NCBI RefSeq assembly: GCF_000966975.1
Contig: NZ_JZWV01000894.1
Location: 1-7,972 of the forward strand
From: Streptomyces katrae
GTDB lineage: Bacteria > Actinomycetota > Actinomycetes > Streptomycetales > Streptomycetaceae
Direction: 5' to 3'
DNA length: 7,972 bases
This document shows positions 1 to 6,302 of this stretch, in pieces. The notes under the pieces are model-generated. The model ran no database searches. It was not told the origin of the DNA and saw only the letters and a list, made by a program, of their open reading frames with translations. The stretch's first letter is position 1, and each line of letters starts with the position of its first letter. Made by a program: the position numbers and the translations under genes.

Positions 1-808
1 CCGGCGCACCCGCGCCCGCGGCTTCCGCCTGCAACGCCAGCGCCGGAGCGATGGCGGTCTTCGGCAGCTGGCTGCCGCCCGGCATCAGCGTGGTCCTGGC
101 CTCGGCGCCCACCCCGGCGGACGCCGGGGCGTCGTCCAGGTCGGAACCCGACAGCGCCGGCGCGAACACCGTCGCGGGCAGCGGTACGGAGCCGTCGTCG
201 GCCCCCGGGTTGACGTCCGTCCCGGCCCACGGCGTGGACCCGGCCGGCACCCCGTCGTTGGCGGTCGGCTCGTGAGCGGCCTCATCCCCGCGCCGCAACG
301 GCACCGCGTCCTGAACCCCGGCCCCCGCACCCGGCGCAGCCGACGCACCAAGCCCGCCGGCCCCGGCCCCGGAACCGACTCCGGCCCCCGAACCGCTCCC
401 GGAACCAGACCCCGCCCCCACCACCGGCGGGATCCCCGCCCGGTCAGCGGCCTCCTGCAGCCACTCCGGCGGGCTCAGCATGAACGACGTCTGCTCCGAA
501 TCGATCCGCGGCGGCGGAACCGAAGCCTCCGAAGCCGCCGCCGTCGCAGCCGCCCCGTACTCCTCCTCGTACCGCCGGATCACCTCACCCACCGGCAGCC
601 CCGGCCACAGCGTCACCTCACCGCTGTCCCGCGCGATGACCAGCCGCTGCCGGCCACCACCCGACACCGGACCCCCGGCCCGGTCCTCCGCCCACACCAC
701 GAAGCCCAGCCCGAACTCGCGCACCCGCACCTCGCGGTGCTGGTACCCGGGCACGTCCCCGTTGATCCACTCCTCGGCGCGCTCCTGCGCCTGCGCGAAC
801 GTCACCAC
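1..808 (-). CDS. Imm35/YrhB-like domain protein, 3' end outside window
   Basis: An open frame runs from GTG 808 to the window edge, giving 269 visible residues and no stop. Residues 1-85 form a compact domain with the pattern VREFGLGFVVW (about 29-39), a short loop, RLVIARDSGEVTLWPG (55-70) and a closing helix ending RRYEEEYG. This resembles Imm35/YrhB-type immunity domains. A motif SEQTSFMLSPPEWL (104-117) follows, then a Gly/Ser/Ala-rich low-complexity linker (about 130-165) and a Pro/Ala/Asp-rich stretch, so the protein is long and multidomain. I recall streptomycete proteins with this N-terminus carrying a C-terminal deaminase-like and SUKH-4 region, but that part is not in the window. 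The gene starts 7 bases after the WHH-SUKH stop, so the two are probably co-transcribed. GTG 805 and GTG 826 are alternative starts; GAGGGG about 10 bases upstream favours 808. No signal peptide is seen. The gene is clear; the function is inferred. Confidence 0.8.
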   Translation of the reverse strand, partial: MVTFAQAQERAEEWINGDVPGYQHREVRVREFGLGFVVWAEDRAGGPVSGGGRQRLVIARDSGEVTLWPGLPVGEVIRRYEEEYGAAATAAASEASVPPPRIDSEQTSFMLSPPEWLQEAADRAGIPPVVGAGSGSGSGSGAGVGSGAGAGGLGASAAPGAGAGVQDAVPLRRGDEAAHEPTANDGVPAGSTPWAGTDVNPGADDGSVPLPATVFAPALSGSDLDDAPASAGVGAEARTTLMPGGSQLPKTAIAPALALQAEAAGAGAP

Positions 809-815
809 GACGCGC

Positions 816-1829
816 TCACCCCTCACCCATGCCGGTGCCAGCCACCGGAACCGACCCCGACACTGCAACCGAGCGTGCGAATCCGCCGTCCACCATCAGA
901 CCGGCCACCGTCTCCAGCTCCGGCGGATTCCCCGCCAACCGCTCCAGGAAGGCATCGAAATCGGCACCGCACGGCAGCAACAGCCGCTCCACACGCTCCT
1001 GCACCGACCAGCCGTCCCGGTCGCGTGCGTCGTCGTACGGGGAGAACCAGACGGAACCGACCTGATCCCCCCGCACCTTCACCGCGAGCAGCCCGCCCTG
1101 CACGAAGGCCACGCACAGGTAGTCCTTCGTCAGGTGGTCCCGCAGACACTTGTTGATGTAGACGAGGTCGTTGACCGCCGCCTCCTCACGCACCGTGAAG
1201 AACGGCTGGTCCACCAGCATCCCCAGCTCCACGAACAGCCCCGCGCCCACCGGCGCGCAGCCGCCCGCCGCCTTCAGGAACGAGCGGTAAGCCTCCGGAA
1301 GCCGGTAGCCGAGGTCCTCCTCGACTCCCTGCACCTGCGACTCCGACACCGACACCAGGGACTTCGGCAGCCCCAGATGCACCGGCCGCACCTCCTGCAA
1401 CGGCCGCCCGCCACGCTTCTCGTGGTCCACCGGAGCCGTCGCCAGACCCGCGTGATGCCGCAGCAGCGCCTTCACCTCGACGGGGACCAGCTCCATCCGG
1501 CGCGAACCCGCCACGTGGTGCCAGGTCCAGCCGTGCGGCGTCGCCACCGGCCCGACCGTGTCCCACAGCGGATGCCCCGCCGCCCGCATCGCCGCGTTCG
1601 CGGACACGCAGTCCGTCAGCCGCAGCTCGTCCGCCCCGAAACCCTCCGGGGGCTCGGCGATCTCCACCGCCGCACGCGCGTACCGCGAGAAGTCGGGATG
1701 ACCGTCCCCGTCCATCCGCACGCCGTGGGGATGGCGAGCGGCCCGGACCGGGTCCGGGAAATGCACGACCTGCCCCGAGTAAGCGGCGTTGGGTGGCACG
1801 GCCTGCTGCCCGAGCCGACCTGTCGTCAT
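816..1829 (-). CDS. WHH/HNH-type nuclease domain fused to SUKH (SMI1/KNR4) domain
   Basis: This is a 337-residue protein with two recognisable halves. Residues about 20-135 match the WHH branch of the HNH/Endo VII nuclease superfamily, which supplies DNase tips of polymorphic toxins. Seen are GHPDFSRYA (43-51), the signature WTWHH (101-105), RMELVP (111-116) and H125/H126 with G128. The family usually has LVP-x3-H-x4-H; here the first of those histidines is K120, so catalysis may be altered. Residues about 160-300 form a SUKH/SMI1-KNR4 domain, with LGYRLPEAYRSFLKAAGG (173-190), a central strand set around YLCVAFVQGG (237-246) and GSVWFSPYDD (258-267). SUKH proteins commonly neutralise nuclease toxins, so this reads as a nuclease and an immunity domain in one chain. 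ATG 1829 is preceded by GGGGG about 8 bases upstream. No signal peptide or export domain is visible. It probably forms an operon with the next minus-strand gene. Confidence 0.85.
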   Translation of the reverse strand: MTTGRLGQQAVPPNAAYSGQVVHFPDPVRAARHPHGVRMDGDGHPDFSRYARAAVEIAEPPEGFGADELRLTDCVSANAAMRAAGHPLWDTVGPVATPHGWTWHHVAGSRRMELVPVEVKALLRHHAGLATAPVDHEKRGGRPLQEVRPVHLGLPKSLVSVSESQVQGVEEDLGYRLPEAYRSFLKAAGGCAPVGAGLFVELGMLVDQPFFTVREEAAVNDLVYINKCLRDHLTKDYLCVAFVQGGLLAVKVRGDQVGSVWFSPYDDARDRDGWSVQERVERLLLPCGADFDAFLERLAGNPPELETVAGLMVDGGFARSVAVSGSVPVAGTGMGEG

Positions 1830-1895
1830 GGTGGTGGCCCCCTGCTGGATCTGGCTGGTTCACCACAGCCTATGTGCTCGGGCAAGACCCCCGGC

Positions 1896-1918
1896 CGCCC
1901 CCGACCCCAGCGGGGGCG
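1896..1918. other. Hairpin in leader of nuclease-SUKH gene
   Basis: CGCCCCCG (1896-1903) pairs perfectly with CGGGGGCG (1911-1918) across a 7-base loop. It lies 67 bases upstream of the minus-strand start codon, and would be in that mRNA's leader if transcription begins in the AT-rich island. No U-tract follows on either strand, so a role as terminator is not supported. Confidence 0.4.
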
Positions 1919-2041
1919 CACGGGGCGGGAACATCCGAATTGATACGAATATTCGACCCCGCTTCCACGCGACAGCGGACATTTGACAGGCTGTCCCCGC
2001 AGCACGGGGGCGTGCGCGACAGCGGCCACCACCGCCGCCAC

Positions 2042-2057
2042 GGGAAGGAAGAGGGAC
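2042..2057 (+). promoter_or_regulatory. Strong ribosome binding site of deaminase gene
   Basis: A purine-rich run, GGGAAGGAAGAGGGAC, ends just before ATG 2059. It fixes the start codon of the deaminase gene, which is otherwise hard to place because its N-terminus is low in conserved residues. Confidence 0.7.
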
Positions 2058-2058
2058 C

Positions 2059-2631
2059 ATGCAGACAGCGACCACGCACACCGCGGGCACGCACCACACG
2101 GCACCCCGCACGGACCGCGGGCAGAACACCGACGCCGGCCCGGCCGGCCCCGCCGGCGACCCGCGCCTGCGCTGGAGCACCGCGGCGGGCCCCAACACCC
2201 CACCCGTGCTCCGCTTCCGCCGCGACGGGATCCTGCCCACCGTCGCCGCCGCCCTCTCCGTACGCGGCGAGACCCTCACCGGAACCGCCGGCAAGGGCGA
2301 CCAGCCCCCCGTACTGCACCCGCTCGTCCAGGACTTCCTCGACACCCTCACCAGCGGCCAGCGGGAACGCTTCACCGGCCGCTGCCCCGAAGCGATACTC
2401 CTCTCCCGCCACCTCACCACCGTCGAAGGCGCCCGCAGCAGACGCGCCTCCCGCAAACCCCTCACCGCGAGCGAAGCCCGCCGCGCCCTGAAGCACTCCA
2501 AGATCACCGCCCGCCGCATCCGCGAGGACGGCGACCCCCTCCACGGCAGCTACGCACCCCCCTGCCGCTCCTGCGACGCGCTCCTCAACCACTTCGGCGT
2601 ACGCCCCGTCGACCTCACCCAGCCCGAGTAG
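2059..2631 (+). CDS. YwqJ-type putative deaminase
   Basis: This is a 190-residue protein. After a polar, probably disordered N-terminus (1-45), residues about 83-183 match the YwqJ-related deaminase family, part of the zinc-dependent cytidine-deaminase-like fold. The zinc and catalytic motifs are visible: C109-P110-E111 within FTGRCPEAILLSRHL, and P168-C169-R170-S171-C172 within APPCRSCDALLNHFGV. Two Cys before the acidic residue pair and the P-C-x-x-C loop would supply the zinc ligands, with E111 as the proton shuttle. Members are known as C-terminal tips of polymorphic toxins, predicted to deaminate nucleic-acid bases or nucleotides; the substrate cannot be told here. The protein has no signal peptide or export domain, so it would act in the cytoplasm unless exported by an unseen route. 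It is followed 5 bases later by a SUKH-3 gene, the expected order for an effector and its immunity protein. Confidence 0.85.
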   Translation: MQTATTHTAGTHHTAPRTDRGQNTDAGPAGPAGDPRLRWSTAAGPNTPPVLRFRRDGILPTVAAALSVRGETLTGTAGKGDQPPVLHPLVQDFLDTLTSGQRERFTGRCPEAILLSRHLTTVEGARSRRASRKPLTASEARRALKHSKITARRIREDGDPLHGSYAPPCRSCDALLNHFGVRPVDLTQPE

Positions 2632-2636
2632 CCACC

Positions 2637-3212
2637 ATGACCGCCACCCCAGCCTCCTCAGCCGCCGCGGCCGCACCGGCCCTCCGCGGCCCCGCGTCCG
2701 GCCCGGCCGCCTCGGCCTCCTACGGCCGCTCCTCCGCCAACCGCTTCCCCGTCGGCGTCGACGCCGCCCTGCGCACCGCCGGCTGGGAACCCGGCCGCTG
2801 GGACATCAAGCAGGCCGAGTACTGGGCCGACGCCCTGCGCGACCACACCACCCCGGCCGGCCACCGCCACACCGTCTTCCCGGCCGCCGTCGAAGCCTGG
2901 GCCGAATTCGGCGGCCTCACGGTCACCGCCCCCGGGCCCGGCCGTCAGATAGCCCCCACCCCGGTCCGCCTCGACCCCCTCACCGGCCTGCACCTCGCCC
3001 GCACCTTCGCCGACCTCGGCCGGGCCCTCTCCACTCAGCTCTGCCCGCTCGGCTCCGACACCGCGGGCGGCGCCCACCTCGCCATCGACCGCGAGGGCCG
3101 CACCTACCTGGTCGACCACACCGGCGACTGGTACCTCGGCGCCACCCTCGACGAGGCCCTCACCCTCCTCCTCACCGGCCTCCAGCCGGCCCGCCTCACC
3201 ACCGCGCCCTGA
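2637..3212 (+). CDS. SUKH-3 family immunity-type protein
   Basis: This is a 191-residue protein from ATG 2637. Residues 1-35 are Ala/Ser/Pro-rich and look disordered. The rest matches the SUKH-3 family: GWEPGRW (49-55), a helix ending EAWAEFGGLTV (86-96), LCPLG (135-139), the strand pair HLAIDREGRTYLVD (147-160), and the closing helix DEALTLLLTG (172-181). SUKH superfamily proteins bind and neutralise toxins that attack nucleic acids, so the adjacent deaminase is the likely partner. The frame is open far upstream through the deaminase gene, but that part is a shadow: homology begins after 2637. There is no clear ribosome binding site before the ATG, which is 5 bases beyond the deaminase stop, so translational coupling is likely. 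The gene ends 32 bases before the convergent histidine-kinase stop. Confidence 0.87.
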   Translation: MTATPASSAAAAAPALRGPASGPAASASYGRSSANRFPVGVDAALRTAGWEPGRWDIKQAEYWADALRDHTTPAGHRHTVFPAAVEAWAEFGGLTVTAPGPGRQIAPTPVRLDPLTGLHLARTFADLGRALSTQLCPLGSDTAGGAHLAIDREGRTYLVDHTGDWYLGATLDEALTLLLTGLQPARLTTAP

Positions 3213-3215
3213 GGC

Positions 3216-3243
3216 CCCGCCCCCTCCACCACCCGGGGGCGGG
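3216..3243. terminator. Hairpin between convergent genes
   Basis: CCCGCCCCC (3216-3224) pairs perfectly with GGGGGCGGG (3235-3243) around a 10-base loop. It fills the gap between the SUKH-3 stop (3212) and the histidine-kinase stop (3245). There is no U-tract, as is common in high-GC actinobacteria, so it could end transcription from both sides. This is inferred from position and stem strength. Confidence 0.6.
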
Positions 3244-3244
3244 A

Positions 3245-4504
3245 CTACCGGAACGGCAGCACCGCCGACACCTTGAACCCGCCCCCGTCCGTCGGCCCCG
3301 ACACGAACACGCCGCCCAGCCCCAGCACCCGTTCCCGCATCCCGACGAGCCCGTTCCCCCCGCTGGGCAGATCGGCACCCCGCGCCTCCCCCTCGCGCGG
3401 CCCGTTCTCCACCTGCATCGCCACCTCCTCCTCGCGGTGCGCCAGCCGTACGACGACCCGCGCGCCCGGAGCGTGCTTGTGGCAGTTCGTCAGCGCCTCC
3501 TGCACCACCCGGAACGCCGTCTGCTCGACCTCCGCCGGATACGCCCGCCCCTCCCCCTGCACCACCATCTCCACGCTCATCCCCGCGGCCCGCGACTGCC
3601 CCACGAGCACCTCCAGCTCCGCCAGCGAAGGCCCCTCCTCGACCACCGCCACCGGCGCCACCACGTCAGCCACCGCGGCCACCGCCCGCACCGGCTTCTC
3701 CGACGCCCGCAGCACCCCCAGCATCTCCCGCAGCTCCGTCAACGCCTGCCGGCCCATGTCACCCACCAGCGCCGCGTTCCGCACCGCCTTCTCCGGGTCC
3801 TTCCCCGCCACCGCCTGCAACGCCGCCGCGTGCACCACCATCAGCGACACCCGGTGCGCCACCACGTCGTGCATCTCCCGCGCGATCCGCGTCCGCTCCT
3901 CCTGCCGCGCCCACTCCGCCCGCTCCTCGGCCCGGTCCGCGAGCAGGGACAGCTCCCGCTCCAGCGAATCCGCCCGCTCCTGCAGGCTCTCCATCAGCCG
4001 CCGCCGCGCCCCCACGTACAGCCCGAGCAGCACCGGCGGCACGGTCAGCGCCACCGCCATGAACGCGGACAGCACGAAGACCAGCGCGCCCTCCCCCTCC
4101 ACGTCCCCCCGGGTCCGCAGATAGGTCACGACGAACGTCCCCACCAGCGACATCGAGGCCAGCGTCCCGGTGACCCGCCGGGGCACCTCGCAGGCGGCCA
4201 GCGTGTACAGCCCCACCACCCCGAGCAGGAACCCCATCGCCGCCGGCGTGACGGCGATCCCCACCAGCACCACGGCGACCGGCCACCGCCGCCGCAGCAC
4301 CAGCACGGCCCCCACCACGACCCCGAACACCACCCCGAGCGGCACGGGCAGCCCGGCCTCGTGCGCGAACGGAACCCCCTCCACCGCGCACTCGACGGCC
4401 GAGACCGCCCCCAGCCCCACGTCGAGCACGGCCCCCCGCCGCCGCTCCCACCACCAGGGCCCGTCCCGCCCGGCCCCGTCGCGCTCTTCCCCCGTACTGG
4501 TCAT
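3245..4504 (-). CDS. NarL-type membrane sensor histidine kinase
   Basis: This is a 419-residue sensor kinase of a two-component system. Residues about 25-165 contain five to six hydrophobic segments with very short loops, so the sensor is largely within the membrane. A coiled-coil linker (168-205) leads to a HisKA_3 dimerisation helix, EERTRIAREMHDVVAHRVS (202-220), with H212 as the phosphorylated histidine. The ATPase domain has the N box FRVVQEALTNCHKHA (331-345, N340), a G1-like VENG (365-368) and the G2 loop GGNGLVGMRERV (382-393). These features place it with kinases that pair with NarL/LuxR-type regulators. No response regulator is adjacent in the window: a tRNA lies upstream and the SUKH-3 gene is convergent. 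The frame stays open to 4723, but that extension is antisense to the tRNA and not family-like. ATG 4504 is chosen because the following protein resembles typical kinase N-termini; its ribosome binding site (GGGCGG) is weak. The signal is unknown. Confidence 0.9.
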   Translation of the reverse strand: MTSTGEERDGAGRDGPWWWERRRGAVLDVGLGAVSAVECAVEGVPFAHEAGLPVPLGVVFGVVVGAVLVLRRRWPVAVVLVGIAVTPAAMGFLLGVVGLYTLAACEVPRRVTGTLASMSLVGTFVVTYLRTRGDVEGEGALVFVLSAFMAVALTVPPVLLGLYVGARRRLMESLQERADSLERELSLLADRAEERAEWARQEERTRIAREMHDVVAHRVSLMVVHAAALQAVAGKDPEKAVRNAALVGDMGRQALTELREMLGVLRASEKPVRAVAAVADVVAPVAVVEEGPSLAELEVLVGQSRAAGMSVEMVVQGEGRAYPAEVEQTAFRVVQEALTNCHKHAPGARVVVRLAHREEEVAMQVENGPREGEARGADLPSGGNGLVGMRERVLGLGGVFVSGPTDGGGFKVSAVLPFR

Positions 4505-4587
4505 GCCGCCCAGCGTACGCAGCGCCCCCGGCGCGGGCGCGAGCGGAATTCCGGCGGACGCGGGGTGATCGACGGCGCTTGGTACGG

Positions 4588-4593
4588 CATAGT
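4588..4593 (+). promoter_or_regulatory. Possible -10 box for tRNA-Gln
   Basis: CATAGT lies about 57 bases before the tRNA, with GTGATC (4565-4570) 17 bp upstream as a poor -35 match. It is the best sigma-70-like candidate I see in the 145-bp gap between the divergent kinase and the tRNA. No clear kinase promoter was seen on the other strand. Confidence 0.3.
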
Positions 4594-4649
4594 TAGGGGC
4601 GGTCAGCCCGATCTGGAATGCTGAATGTCCGATTCGAGTTGATTTACCA

Positions 4650-4720
4650 TCCCCTGTGGTGTAATGGCAGCACTGAGGTTTTTGGTACCTTATGTCCGGG
4701 TTCGAATCCTGGCGGGGGAG
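4650..4720 (+). tRNA. tRNA-Gln (anticodon TTG)
   Basis: The 71-nt sequence folds into a full cloverleaf. The acceptor stem TCCCCTG pairs with CGGGGGA (4713-4719, one G-T pair). The D arm is GTGT/GCAC. The anticodon stem GAGGT/ACCTT encloses the loop TTTTGGT, giving anticodon TTG, which reads CAA (Gln). The T arm is CCGGG/CCTGG with loop TTCGAAT. The discriminator base is G4720. The 3' CCA is not encoded (CAC follows), so it is added after transcription. Confidence 0.95.
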
Positions 4721-4732
4721 CACTTACACGTT

Positions 4733-4769
4733 CGGGTCCTGACCTCAAGGTCAGGACCCGGCCTCGTTT
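4733..4769 (+). terminator. Intrinsic terminator after tRNA-Gln
   Basis: CGGGTCCTGACC (4733-4744) pairs perfectly with GGTCAGGACCCG (4749-4760), a 12-bp stem closed by a TCAA tetraloop, followed by a short T run (4767-4769). It lies 12 bases beyond the tRNA and separates it from glmU. Confidence 0.9.
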
Positions 4770-4773
4770 CCGC

Positions 4774-4801
4774 CCCGTGACCCCCCGCTATCCTTCACGG
4801 G
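4774..4801 (+). promoter_or_regulatory. Putative glmU promoter with inverted repeat over the -10
   Basis: TATCCT (4789-4794) fits the TAnnnT -10 pattern and would give a start near 4801, about 30 bases before glmU. The -35 region is poor. The -10 is enclosed by a perfect inverted repeat: CCCGTGA (4774-4780) and TCACGGG (4795-4801), 14 bases apart. This could be an operator; the role is inferred. Confidence 0.4.
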
Positions 4802-4829
4802 TCCACCCCCGAAGCCGAAGGGCACACCC

Positions 4830-6302
4830 GTGAGCGCAACCCGCCCGGCAGCCGTCGTCGTACTCGCAGCGGGTGAGGGCACCCGCATGAAGTCCGCGAC
4901 TCCCAAGGTTCTGCACGAGATCTGCGGGCGCTCGCTCGTCGGTCACGTGGTCGCCGCCTCCCGCGAACTCGACCCGACCCACCTCGTCGTCGTCGTGGGC
5001 CACGCCCGCGAGCAGGTGACCGCGCACCTCGCCGACGTCGACGCCGGCGTCCGCACCGCCGTCCAGTACGAGCAGAACGGCACCGGCCACGCCGTCCGGA
5101 TGGCCCTCGAAGAGCTCGGCGGCCAGCTCACCGGCACCGTCATCGTCGTCTGCGGCGACACCCCGCTGCTGACCGGCGAGACCCTGCGCGCCCTCGCGGC
5201 CACCCACGAGGCCGACGGCAACGCCGTCACCGTGCTCACCGCCGAGGTCCCCGACTCCACCGGTTACGGCCGGATCGTCCGCGACCCGCAGACCGGCGCC
5301 GTGACGGCGATCGTCGAGCACAAGGACGCCACCGACGCCCAGCGCGCGATCCGCGAGATCAACTCCGGGGTCTTCGCCTTCGACGGCGCCCTCCTCGCCG
5401 ACGCCCTCGGCAAGGTCCGCACCGACAACAGCCAGGGCGAGGAGTACCTCACCGACGTCCTCGGGATCCTGCGCGAGGCGGGTCACCGCGTCGGCGCGGC
5501 GGTCGGCAGCGACCACCGTCAGATCCTCGGCATCAACAACCGCGTCCAGCTCGCCGAGGCCCGCGCGCTGCTGAACGCGCGTCTGCTGGAGCGGGCGATG
5601 CTCGCGGGCGTGACCGTCGTGGACCCGGGCAGCGTGTTCGTCGACGTGACGGTGACCTTCGGGCAGGACGCCCTGATCCACCCCGGCACGCAGCTGCTGG
5701 GTGACACCCACATCGGCGAGGGGGCCGAGGTCGGCCCGAACACCCGCCTGAAGGACACCCGCGTGGGCGCGGGCGCCCGGGTGGACAACACGGTGGCGGA
5801 CGGGGCGGTCGTCGGCGACCAGGCCACCGTCGGCCCGTTCGCGTACCTGCGTCCGGGGACGAACCTGGGCCTGAAGGCGAAGGCCGGCACGTACGTCGAG
5901 ATGAAGAACGCGACGATCGGCGAGGGCACGAAGGTCCCGCACCTCTCCTACGTCGGCGACGCGACGATCGGCGAGTACACGAACATCGGCGCCGCGAGCG
6001 TCTTCGTGAACTACGACGGCGAGCACAAGCACCACACGACCGTCGGCTCACATTGCAAGACGGGTTCGGACAACATGTTTGTGGCTCCGGTCACCATCGG
6101 GGACGGCGCCTACACGGCTGCCGGCTCGGTGATCACGAAGGACGCTCGGGATCACGAAGGACGTTCCGGCGGGCGCGCTGGCCGTGGCACGCGGCCAGCA
6201 GCGGAATATCGAGGGTTGGGTGGCCCGCAAGCGGCCCGGCAGCGCCGCCGCGACGGCGGCGCAGTCCTCGTCCGAGAAGGACTCCGGCCACCGTTGAGGT
6301 GA
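4830..6302 (+). CDS. glmU: GlmU, bifunctional UDP-GlcNAc synthesis enzyme, C-terminus frameshifted
   Basis: GlmU acetylates glucosamine-1-phosphate and then couples it to UTP, making UDP-GlcNAc for peptidoglycan in the cytoplasm. The N-terminal uridylyltransferase half shows [17 protein letters not shown] (12-28), QNGTGHA (82-88), CGDTPLL (108-114, D110 a metal ligand) and GINNR (234-238). The left-handed beta-helix acetyltransferase half shows repeated IGEG/VGAG turns, the likely catalytic H371 in [17 protein letters not shown] (394-397) and [15 protein letters not shown] (406-420). The frame is normal up to D438. There an imperfect tandem duplication adds 19 bases, so this 490-residue product ends in 52 unrelated residues. 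The native tail lies in another frame to 6297, and without the 19 bases the protein would be 482 residues. The lost tail includes the NIEGW segment; the matching Trp in the mycobacterial enzyme is, as I recall, needed for acetyltransferase activity. GTG 4830 is preceded by GAAGG about 9 bases upstream. Confidence 0.93.
   Translation: MSATRPAAVVVLAAGEGTRMKSATPKVLHEICGRSLVGHVVAASRELDPTHLVVVVGHAREQVTAHLADVDAGVRTAVQYEQNGTGHAVRMALEELGGQLTGTVIVVCGDTPLLTGETLRALAATHEADGNAVTVLTAEVPDSTGYGRIVRDPQTGAVTAIVEHKDATDAQRAIREINSGVFAFDGALLADALGKVRTDNSQGEEYLTDVLGILREAGHRVGAAVGSDHRQILGINNRVQLAEARALLNARLLERAMLAGVTVVDPGSVFVDVTVTFGQDALIHPGTQLLGDTHIGEGAEVGPNTRLKDTRVGAGARVDNTVADGAVVGDQATVGPFAYLRPGTNLGLKAKAGTYVEMKNATIGEGTKVPHLSYVGDATIGEYTNIGAASVFVNYDGEHKHHTTVGSHCKTGSDNMFVAPVTIGDGAYTAAGSVITKDARDHEGRSGGRAGRGTRPAAEYRGLGGPQAARQRRRDGGAVLVREGLRPPLR
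6124..6162 (+). repeat. Imperfect tandem duplication causing the glmU frameshift
   Basis: The 20-base copy GCTCGGTGATCACGAAGGAC (6124-6143) is followed directly by a 19-base copy (6144-6162) that is identical except for one missing T after GCTCGG. The net gain of 19 bases shifts the frame by +1. Removing the second copy joins GAC to GTT CCG GCG and restores the usual KDVPAG reading. Confidence 0.93.
6163..6297 (+). pseudogene. glmU: Displaced native C-terminus of GlmU
   Basis: Read in the frame starting at 6163, this stretch encodes the 44 residues expected after D438. It begins [15 protein letters not shown], continues [12 protein letters not shown], and ends SEKDSGHR with TGA 6295-6297. 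The segment is the C-terminal helix and tail of actinobacterial GlmU. It is intact, but out of frame with the upstream coding sequence. Confidence 0.9.

Larger units (their letters stand above)
1830..2058. promoter_or_regulatory. Divergent control region between nuclease-SUKH and deaminase genes
   Basis: This 229-bp gap must hold the promoters for both directions. It contains an unusually AT-rich island (1936-1955) in which CGAAT occurs twice in direct order 10 bp apart and is then mirrored as ATTCG, giving the palindrome CGAATATTCG (1946-1955). To its right an 11-bp direct repeat, CGCGACAGCGG, occurs at 1968-1978 and 2015-2025. Between the copies lies the palindrome GACAG-G-CTGTC (1985-1995). 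A perfect TTGACA is at 1983-1988, but I find no convincing -10 box 16-18 bp downstream, so I do not call a promoter. The arrangement suggests repressor or activator sites shared by the two transcription units. Confidence 0.55.

Noticed and set aside
480..1943. Long plus-strand open frame of 487 codons opposite the nuclease-SUKH gene
   Set aside because: Its product is Arg/His/Pro-rich with no family resemblance, while the minus strand has clear WHH and SUKH domains. It is a high-GC shadow.
1995..2009. CRISPR-like repeat CCCCGCAGCACGGGG
   Set aside because: It is a single short palindrome with no further copies or spacers in the window.
1983..2011. Sigma-70 promoter built on the perfect TTGACA at 1983
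   Set aside because: No acceptable -10 hexamer lies 16-18 bp downstream; the region there is GGGGGC.
1983..2636. Upstream in-frame extension of the SUKH-3 gene across the deaminase gene
   Set aside because: The stretch is Arg/Pro-rich without domain character and overlaps the well-supported deaminase in another frame. ATG 2637 fits the family start.
3759..4454. Second minus-strand open frame inside the kinase gene
   Set aside because: It is Gly/Ala/Arg-rich in a shifted frame and has no motifs; the kinase frame carries all the conserved boxes.
4505..4723. N-terminal extension of the histidine kinase to 4723
   Set aside because: The first residues are simply the antisense of tRNA-Gln, and the extension lacks kinase-like sequence.
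4618..4833. Small plus-strand open frame of 71 codons
   Set aside because: It runs through the tRNA and its terminator, so it is not a plausible gene.
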